This document shows, piece by piece, positions 46,460-57,749 of a stretch of 64,000 nucleotides of DNA. The first letter of the stretch is position 1. Each line of letters opens with the position of its first letter. The notes beneath the pieces were generated by a model. It was not told where the DNA came from and did not search any database. It saw nothing but the letters and a program-made list of their open reading frames with translations. This stretch comes from Rheum nobile. Taxonomy: Eukaryota; Streptophyta; Magnoliopsida; Caryophyllales; Polygonaceae. Position numbers and translations under genes: made by a program. The DNA is taken from the NCBI GenBank assembly GCA_027886185.1, contig WOAB01000226.1, positions 186,001 through 250,000 on the forward strand. Reading direction: 5' to 3'.

Positions 46460-49400
46460 CTAAATCAAAGTTAAATCAATTCGAGATTAAAATATTAAAT
46501 TAGAAGAAATTGACATGCCTGTTGCAATTCGATATTAAAATATTAAATTAGAAGAAATTGACATGCCTGTTGCAACCGGTGAAGTCAACTAGGGTGCCGT
46601 CGTTAACGACGTCGCCCAATTGAACCCGGCGCGTTGGCCGGAGCCCGCCGTTAATATCGGAGATGTGGATGTCGCCGTGGAGGGAGGAGAAGACGACGCG
46701 GGGAGCGGCAGAGGGGAGGATGATTCCGGTGACGGCGCGTGAGAAGATTCCGAGGCGGTCGCGGCGGAGCGGTCGGAAGGTGTGGAGGTGGACGAAGCTG
46801 TCGAGGTGGAAGAGCCTGACGGAGCCGTCTGAGAAGCCGGAGGCGAGGTAGTGGTCAGAGAGCATGAGGCGGAGGCAGAGGAGGTTGGCGGCGCCACCGC
46901 CTTCGTCTAGGACGGCCGCCGCGTGGGCGTCGTCGAATTGGAGGGTGGTGTGGGCGTATCTTCGGACACGGAAGTTTCTAGCGGTGGAGTGGCGGTAGAT
47001 GAACTCGTCACGCCACGTGTCATGCTGGAGAGTGGTTCGATTCCAGATTCGACACGTGAGGTTTTGCCATAGATACTCTGATCTTGACACTGCTCGCCAC
47101 GTGGAGCACACCTGCCACATTTCCATAATGTAGTAACAACATACAATAGCAACGCCTTTCATATAACAAATTCACAGAAAACCAAAATGATTTGCAGCAG
47201 TTTATGTCAACAAAATATTCATGCACAAAGTATATGGCATATGTTGTCAAGGCAGTGTGAACATAACATGCAAGTAATTTTAGTCTTATCGGCTATTTGA
47301 AGAAGTGACACGGGCGGGGTTAAGGGGCATCGTCTCTATTGGGGTGAGGGGGCACGACCTCGCCTCAAATTGGTAATAAAACTATTATGGAATAAAGTGC
47401 ATCTGTTTTACGGGCAAGGACCGCGCTGCGCGCATGAGGTTCTCTAATGCGTTGTGGTCCGAGCGTTTTTGTGCTAGAAGCAGTTGTTGGCACGTTTATA
47501 ATGTGTTTAGCCGCCCTAACCGACATGATTACTATTTGACCGACTCATTCTATATAAGGGCATGTTGGGTTCTAAGATCAGAGATTGACCTTTCTAGGTT
47601 GGTTACACATCCAAAGAAGACCGGGAAAAACTCTTATTTGTTTCCTCTTTGATTCTAACCTATAACTTATTGGATATTTGTGGATCATCCCAAGTAGAAT
47701 TTGTGTAATAACCCTAGACATAAGTAAGGGATCGAAGAATTACTTCCTATTTCCAACATAATTGATATATACACTTTAGATACTCGTTAAGTCAAACAAA
47801 CAAGGGCTTACCAACTATTCCAATGTCATGATGTATTCCAGTTCAGTATATGAATTGCTGGTGAAATCAAATTGAGAAAAAGTATCCTCAGCGATGAATC
47901 AATGGAAAGAGCAGTACTAGATAGTACAATAAACAACTATACTATACTCCACATGAAAGCTAGCTTTAAATGACTATTGTGTGTACCACAGACTAAAACG
48001 AAAACCCTGCAACCATTTATTGGTCAGGAACTAGTACATAAACATAACAATACTAACAAATGATTTTTATAATCTTGTAATAAATGAATGCAACAGGAAG
48101 AGTAGGTTTCAGAAATTGAATAAAAAGAGGAGCAAGTCATAGTCATAGATTCATAGGGGTTGTGGTGTAGGGAACTTCAGGTCAGGGCTACCAGCAGTAG
48201 GTGTGTGTAGGTCAAGTCAGAATATATATACATACACTTCCATAGCACTTTAGAATAAGATAATGTTCTCATCAAGTATATTAACTTCGTCGTGGAATTG
48301 TTATTTTAGATAATAATAATTTAACAAGGTTTGGCATTACAAGTTACACATTTTTCTTATGTAATTAAATACTATTGATTAAGAATAAGATGAATACATA
48401 TATAATAATCTTTAAAATGACATTTTCTAGTATATTTCTTTGTTTTTTTCTGATCATGTATAGTATAACAGAGATCAGATCCTGGGATCGATCAGTTTTT
48501 TTTTCTATTTAAAAATGGTTGCTGAGATTATTATTTTCGCAGTTGATGATGGTGTGTTGTGTGTTGCAGTGTCAGGACTCAGGATATATATATGTGTAAG
48601 AGAAAGCAGCAGAGCAAAGACTTGTCTTGTCTTTGGTACTATTTGCTGCTTGCTTAGCATAAGATGTATCAGAAGTGTATTAATTAATTAATTCAACATC
48701 AAACTATCTTATCTATATATCTGCTCTATACATATTAGTATGTAGTTTTTGATATGAAATAATCCAACTGAGGAAATAAAAGAAGCCAATAGTAAGGCGT
48801 TTTATACCATAGTACACTAATACCTAGCTAAGTTTTGGTTACTGTAACATGGGTGATGAGAATCAGTACATTCTATGTGGCATGCATGAACAGAGGGACA
48901 ATAATTAGTAGGCAAATTTGTGGTCCATATACTACAATAATTGATGACCAACATAAGGGCAAATACTCACAAATAACTAATAGTACAACTTGCACAACTA
49001 AAAAGAATGCTACAGTACTAACTACATTATTATTACTCGCTAAGGTTCTGCTCCTACTACTCTTATCACAACATAGGACTTGTAGAATAGTGCTCTCAAC
49101 GAGATATAATTGTCATTTTAATTCACAGATTTTGTTTGAAAATGATTATCATTTTAGAGTAATTGATTAGTATGACTTTGTTTGGTTTAAACAAAAAAAA
49201 ACTTTATTATTTTTTTTTTAGCAAAAAGAATACTTGTATAAAAATCAATAAACGTACAATTAATTTTTAGATTTTATTTTATTATTACTACACACTTTTC
49301 AAAAAAAAATCTTACCTAACACTTGTTACCCAAATTATTTTTTCAACTATCTATCATTTTTTTATATATAATTACTCATAACATCTAACCCTAAATGACA

Positions 49401-52400
49401 AGATTGTTATTGAAAATTGTACACAATAACTCTTTTTTAGATAAATTATCTTCATTTATTAACTGAACATAAGGTTAATAATTAATAAATTCTTATATTT
49501 AAAAAAAAAAGCATACTCTGTATTTTTTAATAGAGGTATCATCAAGTGTTATAATGACATTTTTTAATGAAAATGAAGAAAAAGTACAAAAGTGAGTATT
49601 TTATTAATAAGATAAGAATTAGACTTGATATATAGAAAGAGGTGGTTTTTGGTGTATGGATGGGTGTATGCATCTTTCTTTCCCCTCTTTATGTTGTCTA
49701 CTTTCCATCATTCTTACCTATCTACATGTATGAATCTGTGTGTGCAGTCTTTTTCTTCTCTCTCAATCTCTTTCATTTCCAAGAAAAGGGGTGCCAAATG
49801 CCAATGTTTTGTCTTGATTAATGTCACCAATCTCTCTCTCTCTCTCTCTATCTTTCTTTATCACTCTCACAATTGAGAATGCATCCCCATCACACAACTG
49901 TCTGCCTGCCTAGGTTTTATAGGCTTCTTAGCTCTTTGACTGTTGCCTTGCCCCTTCTTTTCTTCTTCCTACTATTCTATTCTATTATATTCTATTATAT
50001 TCTATTCTATTCTATTCTATCTTTTTTTTTTTTGTGAGAATATTCTATTCTATCTTTAATATGCATAGATATGAGACATGGTATGGGTCAAACAATGCAT
50101 TTATTTTTACTTCTTTCTTCCGTAATACTCCCTCCCTATCACAATAATCTTTCTAGCCTTAATTTTTTGTGTGTCAGTATACTTGTTCTTTGGTATTTTT
50201 TAATCTACTTTATATATATGATCTTATAATTTTAAGAATTTCTTAATAAATGAGAGAATAATTATATTAAAAAAATAATAAAATAAAATAATAAATAGAG
50301 ACTTATTTGTATATTTTTTACTCTCTTTAATACAAGTACAATTGTCCAAAAAGGAGTTATTTTTGTTAAGTAATACTATTTGTCATATTTTTTTAGACTT
50401 TAAATTTTGCTAAAAAATGTTTATCATTTTAAAATTTTAGATAATGGTTTACGTGGTTTGATATTGAAAATTGAAAATATTAATTTTTTTTCTATCCAAT
50501 TTTTCTTTATTCATAAAACATATAGTTAGTAAATTATAAATTTTTTCTAAAATTTATATCAATAACTGATTGGGCAAAATGACAATTATTTGTAAAGAGA
50601 GGGGTAATTCCATCTTATTATTGGTGTATGGCACATACAGAACAATACTCATCAAGTTATATGACAAATGGCCCAAATTATACTTAAGGCATAAGAGAAA
50701 CCCAGCAAAGTGCACAACATATTTTACTTTGAGAGTGCTTTCATATCTGTAGAAGAAACCTCATGTTGCAAGTCCTAGCTTTAAGTATCAATAGTTTATA
50801 TATTAGAATGGCCTGAATCGTGGGCGACAAAAGCCAAAAAACATTATCTACCTTTTTGTATAATGTAGCGAGGAAAAAGCTATAGATATCTACAAATTAC
50901 AGTTGATAAGGTAAACAAAGTATTAGTTCTACATTATATGAGGGTGGCTACATCCTAAAACTAATTTATGGGTCAAAACCAGTCAACTCAAGAATCACTC
51001 GATCTAGCTACGTACTCTCAATTGATGCTTTACCAAGACCCAATCTCTAGTAATATAATCTTATCCAAAGTATATATGATTAATTAAATTGCACCCTAGC
51101 AATTTTGCTAAAAGGAAAAAAGAAGAGTTGGCCAGATTTAGTAGGGCAATGGCATGGACAAAAATGAGTAACAAATTTGGGGATACCCTAGCAACCTAGT
51201 GTAACCCACCCTCATACTAATATATAGTATGAACTTTCAGTTTCTGATGTTTTTTTGGCTATAAATAGCAGTTCAACTATCCAAAGTACAAATTTAGGGC
51301 AAACTGCCTCTATTGAATTCTCTACCAACAATTAATTAAGCAATTCCACTGTTCCATCTGGGACAGGGTGCCCCCCAAGAGTGACCTTTCTTTGGTATCT
51401 ATGAACTCAAGCACAGTTAGCAAGTACAGTCAAATAGGAGCAGGCCACTACTTCTAGAGACTTCAACAGAGAAATGAAATAACAAACAGAAGCATTGGAA
51501 CAACCAAAACTTCTAATCAATCTACATATAAAGAAGCTACATATATGAGCAGAAATTTCTAACTCTTTTCTTTCAAAAATAATTTCATTTTAGTCTTTTA
51601 TTTTTGTTATTATTTGTGTTTTAAGGAATGTTTATTGACGAGTTACGACTTATGTTTTTGCAAATTATACATATTTACATTTTTTATACAAATTTATTTT
51701 ATTCATGGGTTATTATAGAAAAAAATTATAATGATTTAACTTATTTATTAAAGTTCTTAATAGTTGGTATAAAAACTAAAATGACAATTATTATTAAACT
51801 AAGGCAGTATAGTATTGATTTGATGCCCTGCCTCCATCCATTCCCATATTTCCATGCTTGCAAACACTAGCACTCCTCCTTTCACCTTTCCCAAATCTTA
51901 CATAAGAAAAAGAAATCATAAAAAAATGCCTACACTAATAAAAGTGTGTTTCCTTTTTGAATGTAAGATATTTTGTCCCTTCCCCTAATCTTTTCTTCTT
52001 CTTTGTTTATAGCACATGCGTGTTGGTGAGTATCAGCAAATCTTTTGAAATAGGTAGAATAACTCTCAAATTCCATGCCCAAAATAAAAAAGAAAGAACT
52101 TGGTCAAAGATATCTCCCAACATATACACAACAATCATGTCAAGAGATTTCGTAATGCTTTCACAATTGATCCACATGAATTGTCATCAACCCATTTCAA
52201 GAAACCCTTTTTCCTTGATGGGTTTTTAATTACACTTGCACATTGCACAAAGAACACGATTTTGGACGCGCGCGCACACACACACACATATATAATCTTA
52301 ATCATGCAATTCAAATTAAACATCATGGAGAAATCATGTGTATATATGCATGTAATATGATGGTGATGGAGAGAGAGAGAGAGAGAGAGAGAGGAAGTAC

Positions 52401-52655
52401 TTGGAAGAGAGAAGCAGTGGCGGGTGCAGAAGCAAGGCGACCAATCGAGGAAGAAGCCTCCATGGCAACTTGAAGAGCAAGGGCTTCCACAAATGGCTCT
52501 GGCCAAACTTCAAATGTGTTTCCTTGATCATGTGGAGGAGGTGGTGGTGGTGGTGGTGGTGGAGCTCCTCTCCTCCTCCTCCTGCTCCTCCTCCTAGCAC
52601 CGCTGCCGCCGGCAGCTCCGATGTGGGAAGAAGTGGGAGAAGATGATGAAGACAT
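45835..52655 (-). CDS. SAP: STERILE APETALA orthologue, F-box-like/WD40 protein (3 exons)
   Basis: Coding exons, in order: 52655-52401, 47111-46567 and 46459-45835. They join to 1,425 nt, or 474 residues, close to the known family length (about 450). Residues 1-49 are low-complexity (Ser, Arg and ten Pro). An F-box-like motif spans the first splice junction (VWPEPFVEALALQVA, then VCSTWRAVSRSEYLW). WD40-like repeats fill the rest (LASGFSDGSVRLFHL; GRAIHIWDGESEQLLF; GGVIRVWDAERGEYLYSVRER), ending IHLWDFGA. SAP proteins act as SCF substrate adaptors that promote organ size and flower development by targeting PPD/KIX-type repressors; this role is known for the family and only inferred here. The motif HDTWRDEFIYRH and the FTGC-x-R-x-WVGL-AGVPGRA block are diagnostic. 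Intron 1 is 5.3 kb; intron 2 is a GC-AG intron containing a duplicated donor. Confidence 0.93.
46479..46574. repeat. 48-bp tandem duplication across the SAP exon 2/intron 2 boundary
   Basis: 46479-46526 and 46527-46574 are identical except for one base. Each unit contains the last exon-2 bases and the GC donor, so two equivalent 5' splice sites lie 48 nt apart. Confidence 0.95.
46567..47111 (-). CDS. SAP: SAP coding exon 2
   Basis: 545 nt. The acceptor ATGTGGCAG precedes GTGTGCTCC (Val-Cys-Ser). The exon ends ...TGCAACAG before a GC donor (GCATGT). Only this junction joins in frame to exon 3 and restores the family motif (Arg codon split AG/G). Confidence 0.9.
47280..47760 (+). repeat. LTR-like or captured promoter fragment in SAP intron 1
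   Basis: A less AT-rich island with a TATATAAGG TATA-type box at about 47551-47559 followed by pyrimidine-rich sequence, as in the U3-R part of a retrotransposon LTR. No termini or target duplication were recognised. A 72-codon ORF (47434-47652) has no family match. Confidence 0.3.
49972..50056. repeat. TATTC pentanucleotide repeat, interrupted
   Basis: Runs of TATTC with TATTA variants, split by a poly-T and tgtgagaa interruption. Confidence 0.85.
52369..52392. repeat. (GA)12 microsatellite beside the SAP intron 1 donor
   Basis: On the coding strand this is (TC)12 starting 8 nt after the exon end, directly behind GTACTTCC. Length changes here would lie next to the 5' splice site. Confidence 0.9.
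52401..52655 (-). CDS. SAP: SAP coding exon 1
   Basis: 85 codons from the ATG at 52655, ending in CAA before the donor GTACTT (phase 0). It has an Arg-rich run (residues 21-29), a ten-Pro run (residues 32-41) encoded by a CCA/CCG-type repeat, and the first half of the F-box-like motif. An upstream in-frame TTG is not a likely start. Confidence 0.9.
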
Positions 52656-52782
52656 GGTCAAATGGAAGGAAGGGGGAAATCAAGAATTGGGTTATGAGGA
52701 AGGAGGAGGAGAAAATCAAGAATTGGAAAATGGAGGAGTCAAGAAAAGGACAGGGCCCCCAAAAAGGGAGTGCAAAGACACC

Positions 52783-52792
52783 TTTTTATATA
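52783..52792 (-). promoter_or_regulatory. TATA box of SAP
   Basis: TATATAAAAA on the minus strand about 130 bp upstream of the ATG at 52655, predicting a leader of roughly 100 nt. The intervening strand is pyrimidine-rich, as is common in plant leaders. Confidence 0.55.
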
Positions 52793-52859
52793 CATTGTAC
52801 ATGTCAAACAAACAACAGACTATATACACATAATACTCCTTCACACTAATATACTGTAT

Positions 52860-53747
52860 TAATTTATTTTTCCTTCTTTCTTTCTTGTTTTGCTTCCTCA
52901 TAGGCCATAGCATAGCGCCATAGCTGCATTATTTTAAGCAAAATGTTCTAATAAGAATACAAATTTAAGCAACCTCTCCCCAAAAAGCTGCTCATTCTGT
53001 TGTTGGATTTCATATTTATCTGAAAATTTCCTTTTTCATACTAATAATGTGTGAAAATATATATTTTAGACATCTAAATTTCGTTTGTAAATAATTTGTG
53101 GTTTTTAATGTATGATAAAAAATAATATTCCATTTTGTTTGTCCCATGGAAGAGGAGCACAATTGTTGATGCGAATTTTGTATCGTTAATATCTCTAATT
53201 ATATAATCCTAAAAATCATAATTTTTTTATATTATCAAAGTACTCGTTGAGACGAATCAAACAAGACCTTACATGACTATGTTTTTTTTTTATATATTGG
53301 AAGAAATCTTAAAGATTTTCTTCAACTGTTAATAGTGTCAAAATTGATCATGAGACAAACATTTAGGGACGGAGAGAGTAGTTTTTTATAATAATCTTCT
53401 TAAAAAGTTTGAAAAATGATAAAAAAAAACAATTATTTTATATTAGAGGAGCAATACATATACCGTGACTGAGTTGGTCTGCAGCGTTTGATAATATAAT
53501 TTCTTTACTTAGTATAGAAATAAATATCTTTCGTGTTAACAAAATCATGATAGTGCATCTATTTTTATTAAAATACGTGGGACAATGATTAAAAGTCATG
53601 CCGGTACAAGCGTAAGCGTACACATAAATTTTTTTTAAAAAAAAAAAACGTACACATAAATTTTGTAAATAAGACTTGTAAAGTTTAGTTTTGAAAATTA
53701 ATTGACAATAAAAGTACTAGTTCACCGATCTTATATGTTAGGCTTTG
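52860..53747. other. Upstream intergenic region of SAP
   Basis: AT-rich. A possible MITE remnant lies at about 53125-53385, with ttgtttgtcccat at one end and gagacaaacatttagggacgg at the other (inverted gtttgtc motifs). No gene seen. Confidence 0.35.
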
Positions 53748-54085
53748 TGTTCTTTACAATTTCTATTCGCTTCAATCATTCAACAGAAGAAAATAAAACG
53801 TTTTAAGGACAAAAACTCGAAAATGTAAAGCGAAGTGAACACCAGAGTTGTATACGCAGTTCGGACCAAGGTCCTACGTCTGCAGAGCCTCAAGATGAGA
53901 GACTCATCCAATCCACTAAGCAACAAAGGCCAAAGAGCCAATTTCAGTTACATGCAAGCATAAAAGCGGCAAAAACAAATGACAAAAAAGAAACAAGGCA
54001 CAAAGCAAAACAAAAAACAACACGAGAAAGGAAGGAAGTCCCCAGAAGGAAACCGCAAGGCTTTCAGCAAAGCCTTGCACCAAGA
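53748..54085 (-). repeat. Truncated 3' LTR
   Basis: 338 bp colinear with 56943-57279 (shared segments such as ggaccaaggtcctacgtctg and aaggaaggaagtccccagaa). The match ends abruptly at ccaaga, where the coding region resumes. Confidence 0.88.
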
Positions 54086-56407
54086 GATGTCTTAGAGAAG
54101 GAGCTTTGACCACTTTCATATCATCTTCATGACCATTTTCTTGGTCATTTCCAGCATTTTCCTCTGGGTTCTCATCACCATGAGATGTCTCAGAGAAGGA
54201 GTTTTGACCACTGTCAAACTCATTCTCACCATCAAGGCCAATTTCATGAACCTACATCCTCAGTAAAATGGTTAGTTCTTTTCAATTTGAAATGAAATTC
54301 TGACTCATTAAAGGTCACACTTCTCGAACTTATCACTTTGTAACCATGAGGTTGTAGGAGTAATAACTTGTAACCTTTGACACCCTCTGGATAACCCAAC
54401 ATAACACACTTCAAAGCTCTAGGTTGGAACTTTCCTTGTGAAATTTGTGAATATGCATTGCAACCAAAAGTCTTCAAGTGTTCTAAGTTAGGTTTCTTCT
54501 CAGTCCACGTCTCTTGTGGTGTTTTGAATTTCACCACAGAAGATGGACACCTATTTATAAGGTAGCAAGCAGTGTTAATTGCCTCACCCTATAATGAAGG
54601 TTTCATTCATGCACTTATGAGTAGACACCTTGCTTTTTCAAGCAATGTCCTATTCATTCTCTCAATAGTGTCATTCTACTGAGGAGTGTCAGGAACAGTC
54701 AGATGTCTCTTAACATCATTCTCTTTGCAGTAAGAATTGAAAGCACTATTACAAATTCTAAGCCATTATCTATCTTAAGGCACTTCAGTTTCTGATTAAA
54801 CTCATTTTTAACAGCCATTTTCCAGCTTTTAAAAGCCTCAAAGGCCTCATCTTTAGTCTTTAACAAGTAAACCCAAAGTTTTCTAGAAAAATGATCTATA
54901 AAGGATATGAAGTATCTTCTACCCCCTATAGTATCAACCTGAGAAGGCCCCCACAGATCATAATGCACATATTCAAGGGGTTTTTCAGCAACATAAGTTG
55001 ACTTGTTAAATTATGATTAGCCTTTTTTCCAAACATACAATTTTCACAGAAACTCAAGTCCACTGGTTTCTTAGCAAGGATACCGGTTTTGTATAGATAA
55101 AGCATGCCTTTCATACCAATGTGGCCTAATCTCTCATGCCATAACTTTGATTGTTCAGAACTCATACTAATACTCATATTTGAGAAATTAAGTTAAGGAG
55201 AAGCTATAACATGGTATAGTCTTCCTTTCTTAACACTCTTGATAAGAGTAGTGTCATTTCTTATGACCTCTCTTACGCCATTATGAGTATTAATACTATA
55301 TCCCAAATCACCAAACACAGATTCATACATAAGGTCCCTTCTCAGGTCAGGTACCCACCTAACCTTTTGAAGGACCCTAACTTTGCCATCAAATATCCTA
55401 AGTGGCACATTACCTACTCCTCTAATAGGCAGTGAAGTGTGGTCACCCAACAACACTTCACCTCCATCACACTCATGCAGAGACTCAAACAAAGATCTAT
55501 CAAAGGTATCATGCAGAGTACACCCAGAAACAAGTATCAAGTCATGAGATATAGAAAACAGAGAAGCATACATCAGGAGCTCATAAGAATAATCATCATG
55601 TGTCTCACACAAAGCAACAATTTCATTAGATTTTTTTATATCTTTTTTCATTTTTAGATTTCTCCAAGCAGTCTTTGATAAAATGTCCAGACTTGCCACA
55701 GTAGAAACACTTCTTGTTATCCTTCTTTTCATTCTCATTTTTTTCATTCTTCTTAGAAGATTTCTTGTTGTTGTTTTATAGACTTTCCCTTAGCCATTAA
55801 GACCTTAGTCTTATTGTCAGTTTTCTTGTCATTTTTAGACTTAAACACTTTCATGACTTCATTCTTTTCAAGTATAGCCTCTATGATCTTTTCCTTCATT
55901 AATTTCTCAGAACTATATTGAATAACATCTTTGAAAGTATCAAGCTGAGAAGGCAAAGAACTCAACAACAACACAACTTGGTGGGTGTCTTTGATTTTAT
56001 CATCACACCTTTTAAGTTATTGAGTCATCCTCAAGAACTTGTCCAAGTTTTCATTCAGAGAGAGGTTAACATCCATTTTGAAAGTAAATAACCGACACAG
56101 CAAAGAGATCCTACCAAGCAGAGACTTAGTCAAGTAAAGATCCTCTAAAGCTTTCCAAAGAGTTTTAGTGTTAGTAAAACTTACAACATGACGAGCCACG
56201 TCGCCAGTGAACCTTATCATGATCTCTAAATGAGCTTGCTCATCCATTTATGCCTTAGTTTCCTCAGAGGTGTCAACAGGCCGACAAGCCACCCTTCACT
56301 GCTTTCCAACACTTCTCCTTAATAAGGACTGCTTTCATCTTGACTTGCCACATGACAAAGTCAGAGGTTCCATCAAAGGGTTTATCCCTTATAGAGCTTT
56401 TTGCCAT
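54086..56407 (-). pseudogene. Copia gag-protease-integrase remnant
   Basis: The gag start is probably the ATG at 56407 (KPFDGTSDFVMWQVKMKA). Stops at about 56270 and 56020 and a frame change near 55750 break gag. A CCHC knuckle (CFYCGKSGHFIKDC) lies near 55690 in another frame. The protease motif reads LVSGCT, so the catalytic Asp is Val. Integrase has HERLGH and CENCMFGK zinc-finger halves, HYDLWGPSQ (first Asp) and KIDNGLEF (second Asp), then many stops to 54600. A C-terminal block (LKTFGCNAYSQIS) is open to 54244. A short direct repeat (gagatgtctcagagaaggag) occurs at about 54083 and 54180. This is the TNT1-94 type of copia polyprotein. Confidence 0.82.
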
Positions 56408-56927
56408 CACAACACACAAGTTAGAATAGCAAAAGGTAAAGTAATGAAACTGAAAGCACACACATAACGAGCTCACATAAGAGTAAAGATACTCTCAGGA
56501 TTTCCAAGGTTCCCAGGATAAAACTTACACCTCTACAGAGCACCTCTCTCAAATAGAGAGAGACACAGAGGACTTCATCCAAAGAGAACAAAGGAAACAG
56601 AGTATGGGACCAGGGAAACTACAACACAAAGAGAGTATGTAGAAACCCAAGAGTCTCCGTACAACTCAAAGACGCTTTCCCTTCAGAGCAAGAGCAGAAA
56701 TAATAAAAGTGACAGACAATAGAGAAAAGGGAAAGTTTCAACTTTTCTAGATCTGGAAACTGAGCAACTTTGCCTTTTTGGTTCTAGGTCCTAAAGTTCA
56801 CCCAAAAGTGACACTTTTACTGGAGATAGCAAAAGTCAGCCTCGCAGTCAAGAAAGAAGATGAAACGACAAACCCTAAAAACGTTTTGACACCTCAAAAC
56901 TCAGCGAAAGCAAGATCACGAGCCAGA

Positions 56928-56939
56928 GCTCTGATACCA
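56928..56939 (-). other. Primer-binding site
   Basis: TGGTATCAGAGC on the minus strand, 3 nt from the LTR end at 56943. Confidence 0.85.
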
Positions 56940-56942
56940 AAT

Positions 56943-57740
56943 TGTTATTCACAATTTATATCCGCTTCAATCGCTCAACAGAAGAGAATAAAACGTTTTG
57001 ATAACAAAAACTCGAAAACGTAAAGCGAAGTGAACACCGGGGTTGTTTATGCAGTTTGGACCAAGGTCCTACGTCTGTAGAGCCTCAAGAAAGGAGACTC
57101 ACCCAATCCACTAAGCAATAAAGGCCAAAGAGTCAGTTCCAGTTACATGCAAGCACAAAAGCGACAAAAGCAAAGGACATAGAAGAAACAAGCACAAAGC
57201 AAAACAGAAAACAAGATGAGAAAGGAAGGAAGTCCCCAGAAGGACACCGCAAGGCTTTCAGCAAAGCCTTGCACCAAGAACTGCCACCGAGCTCTCTAGG
57301 ATCCTTTCTTTCTCTTATCTCTTTGTCTCTTTTGGTCTCAAGCTCTCAAAGAAAACGCCATGGATGTAACAGAGAGCTCATCACTCATCGAAGAGAGCAA
57401 AACGCTTTGAAGAATCCAAAACGTCACATAGAGAGAAGCCAAATAGTGACAGCTACAATAGAGCTCCAAGGGTTTATATACGCAAGCCCTAATTGGCTCG
57501 AAATGTCATTGTCTTCCCAATCAGGTAAGAAGGCTCCAGAGAGGTGAAACATTGCGCTTCACGTAATGAAGTCGTCCAGACCCCAATGCAGAAGGCGACC
57601 CAACAAGCTCAACATCGGAGAACAGACCCAATAAGCCTCAAGATAACACTGGCTAATCCATGTGCCCAATACCAATGTCTTAGCCACAAATGGCTAAGTC
57701 ACAAGGAAACCACATGGTACAGTGCTGACTCGAAGCTGCT
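56943..57740 (-). repeat. 5' LTR (outer end uncertain)
   Basis: The inner end TGTTATTCAC is fixed by the primer site. 56943-57279 matches the truncated 3' LTR. A minus-strand TATA-type box (GTATATAAACCC) lies at 57471-57482, as expected in U3. The outer boundary could not be set because the partner LTR lacks that part. Confidence 0.7.
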
Positions 57741-57749
57741 CGAGCCCTG

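Larger units (their letters stand above)
47112..52400 (-). other. SAP intron 1 (5.3 kb)
   Basis: GT-AG, phase 0. Mostly AT-rich, without a supported gene. Notable contents are a GC-richer LTR-like stretch (47280-47760), pentanucleotide TATTC repeats (49972-50056), a (TC)n run at about 49830-49848, alternating CG/CA repeats at 52266-52286 and the (GA)12 run next to the donor (52369-52392). Stretches such as aatactccctccctatcac near 50124 resemble the ends of Stowaway-type MITEs, but no partner end was found. Regulatory sequence may be hidden here; I cannot identify it. Confidence 0.75.
53748..57740 (-). mobile_element. Ty1/copia element (TNT1-94-like) lacking RT and RNase H
   Basis: On the minus strand the element has a 5' LTR ending at 56943, a primer site, gag, protease and integrase. 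Coding sequence then breaks off at 54086 and joins directly to the 3' portion of an LTR (53748-54085). RT, RNase H, the purine tract and the start of the 3' LTR are gone. The outer end of the 5' LTR is not resolved; 57740 is approximate. No target duplication could be fixed. Confidence 0.8.

Noticed and set aside
46548..47162. Reading 46548-47162 and 45835-46452 as two separate genes, or as a SAP pseudogene with a premature stop
   Set aside because: A GC-AG junction at 46567/46459 joins them in the correct frame and restores the family motif; the stop at 46548 lies in the intron.
47434..47652. 72-codon ORF in SAP intron 1 as a nested gene
   Set aside because: No domain; surrounding sequence looks like an LTR or promoter fragment.
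52323..52400. Continuation of the SAP exon 1 frame into a Leu/Ser-rich tail
   Set aside because: It is translation of the (TC)n tract in the intron after the donor GTACTT.
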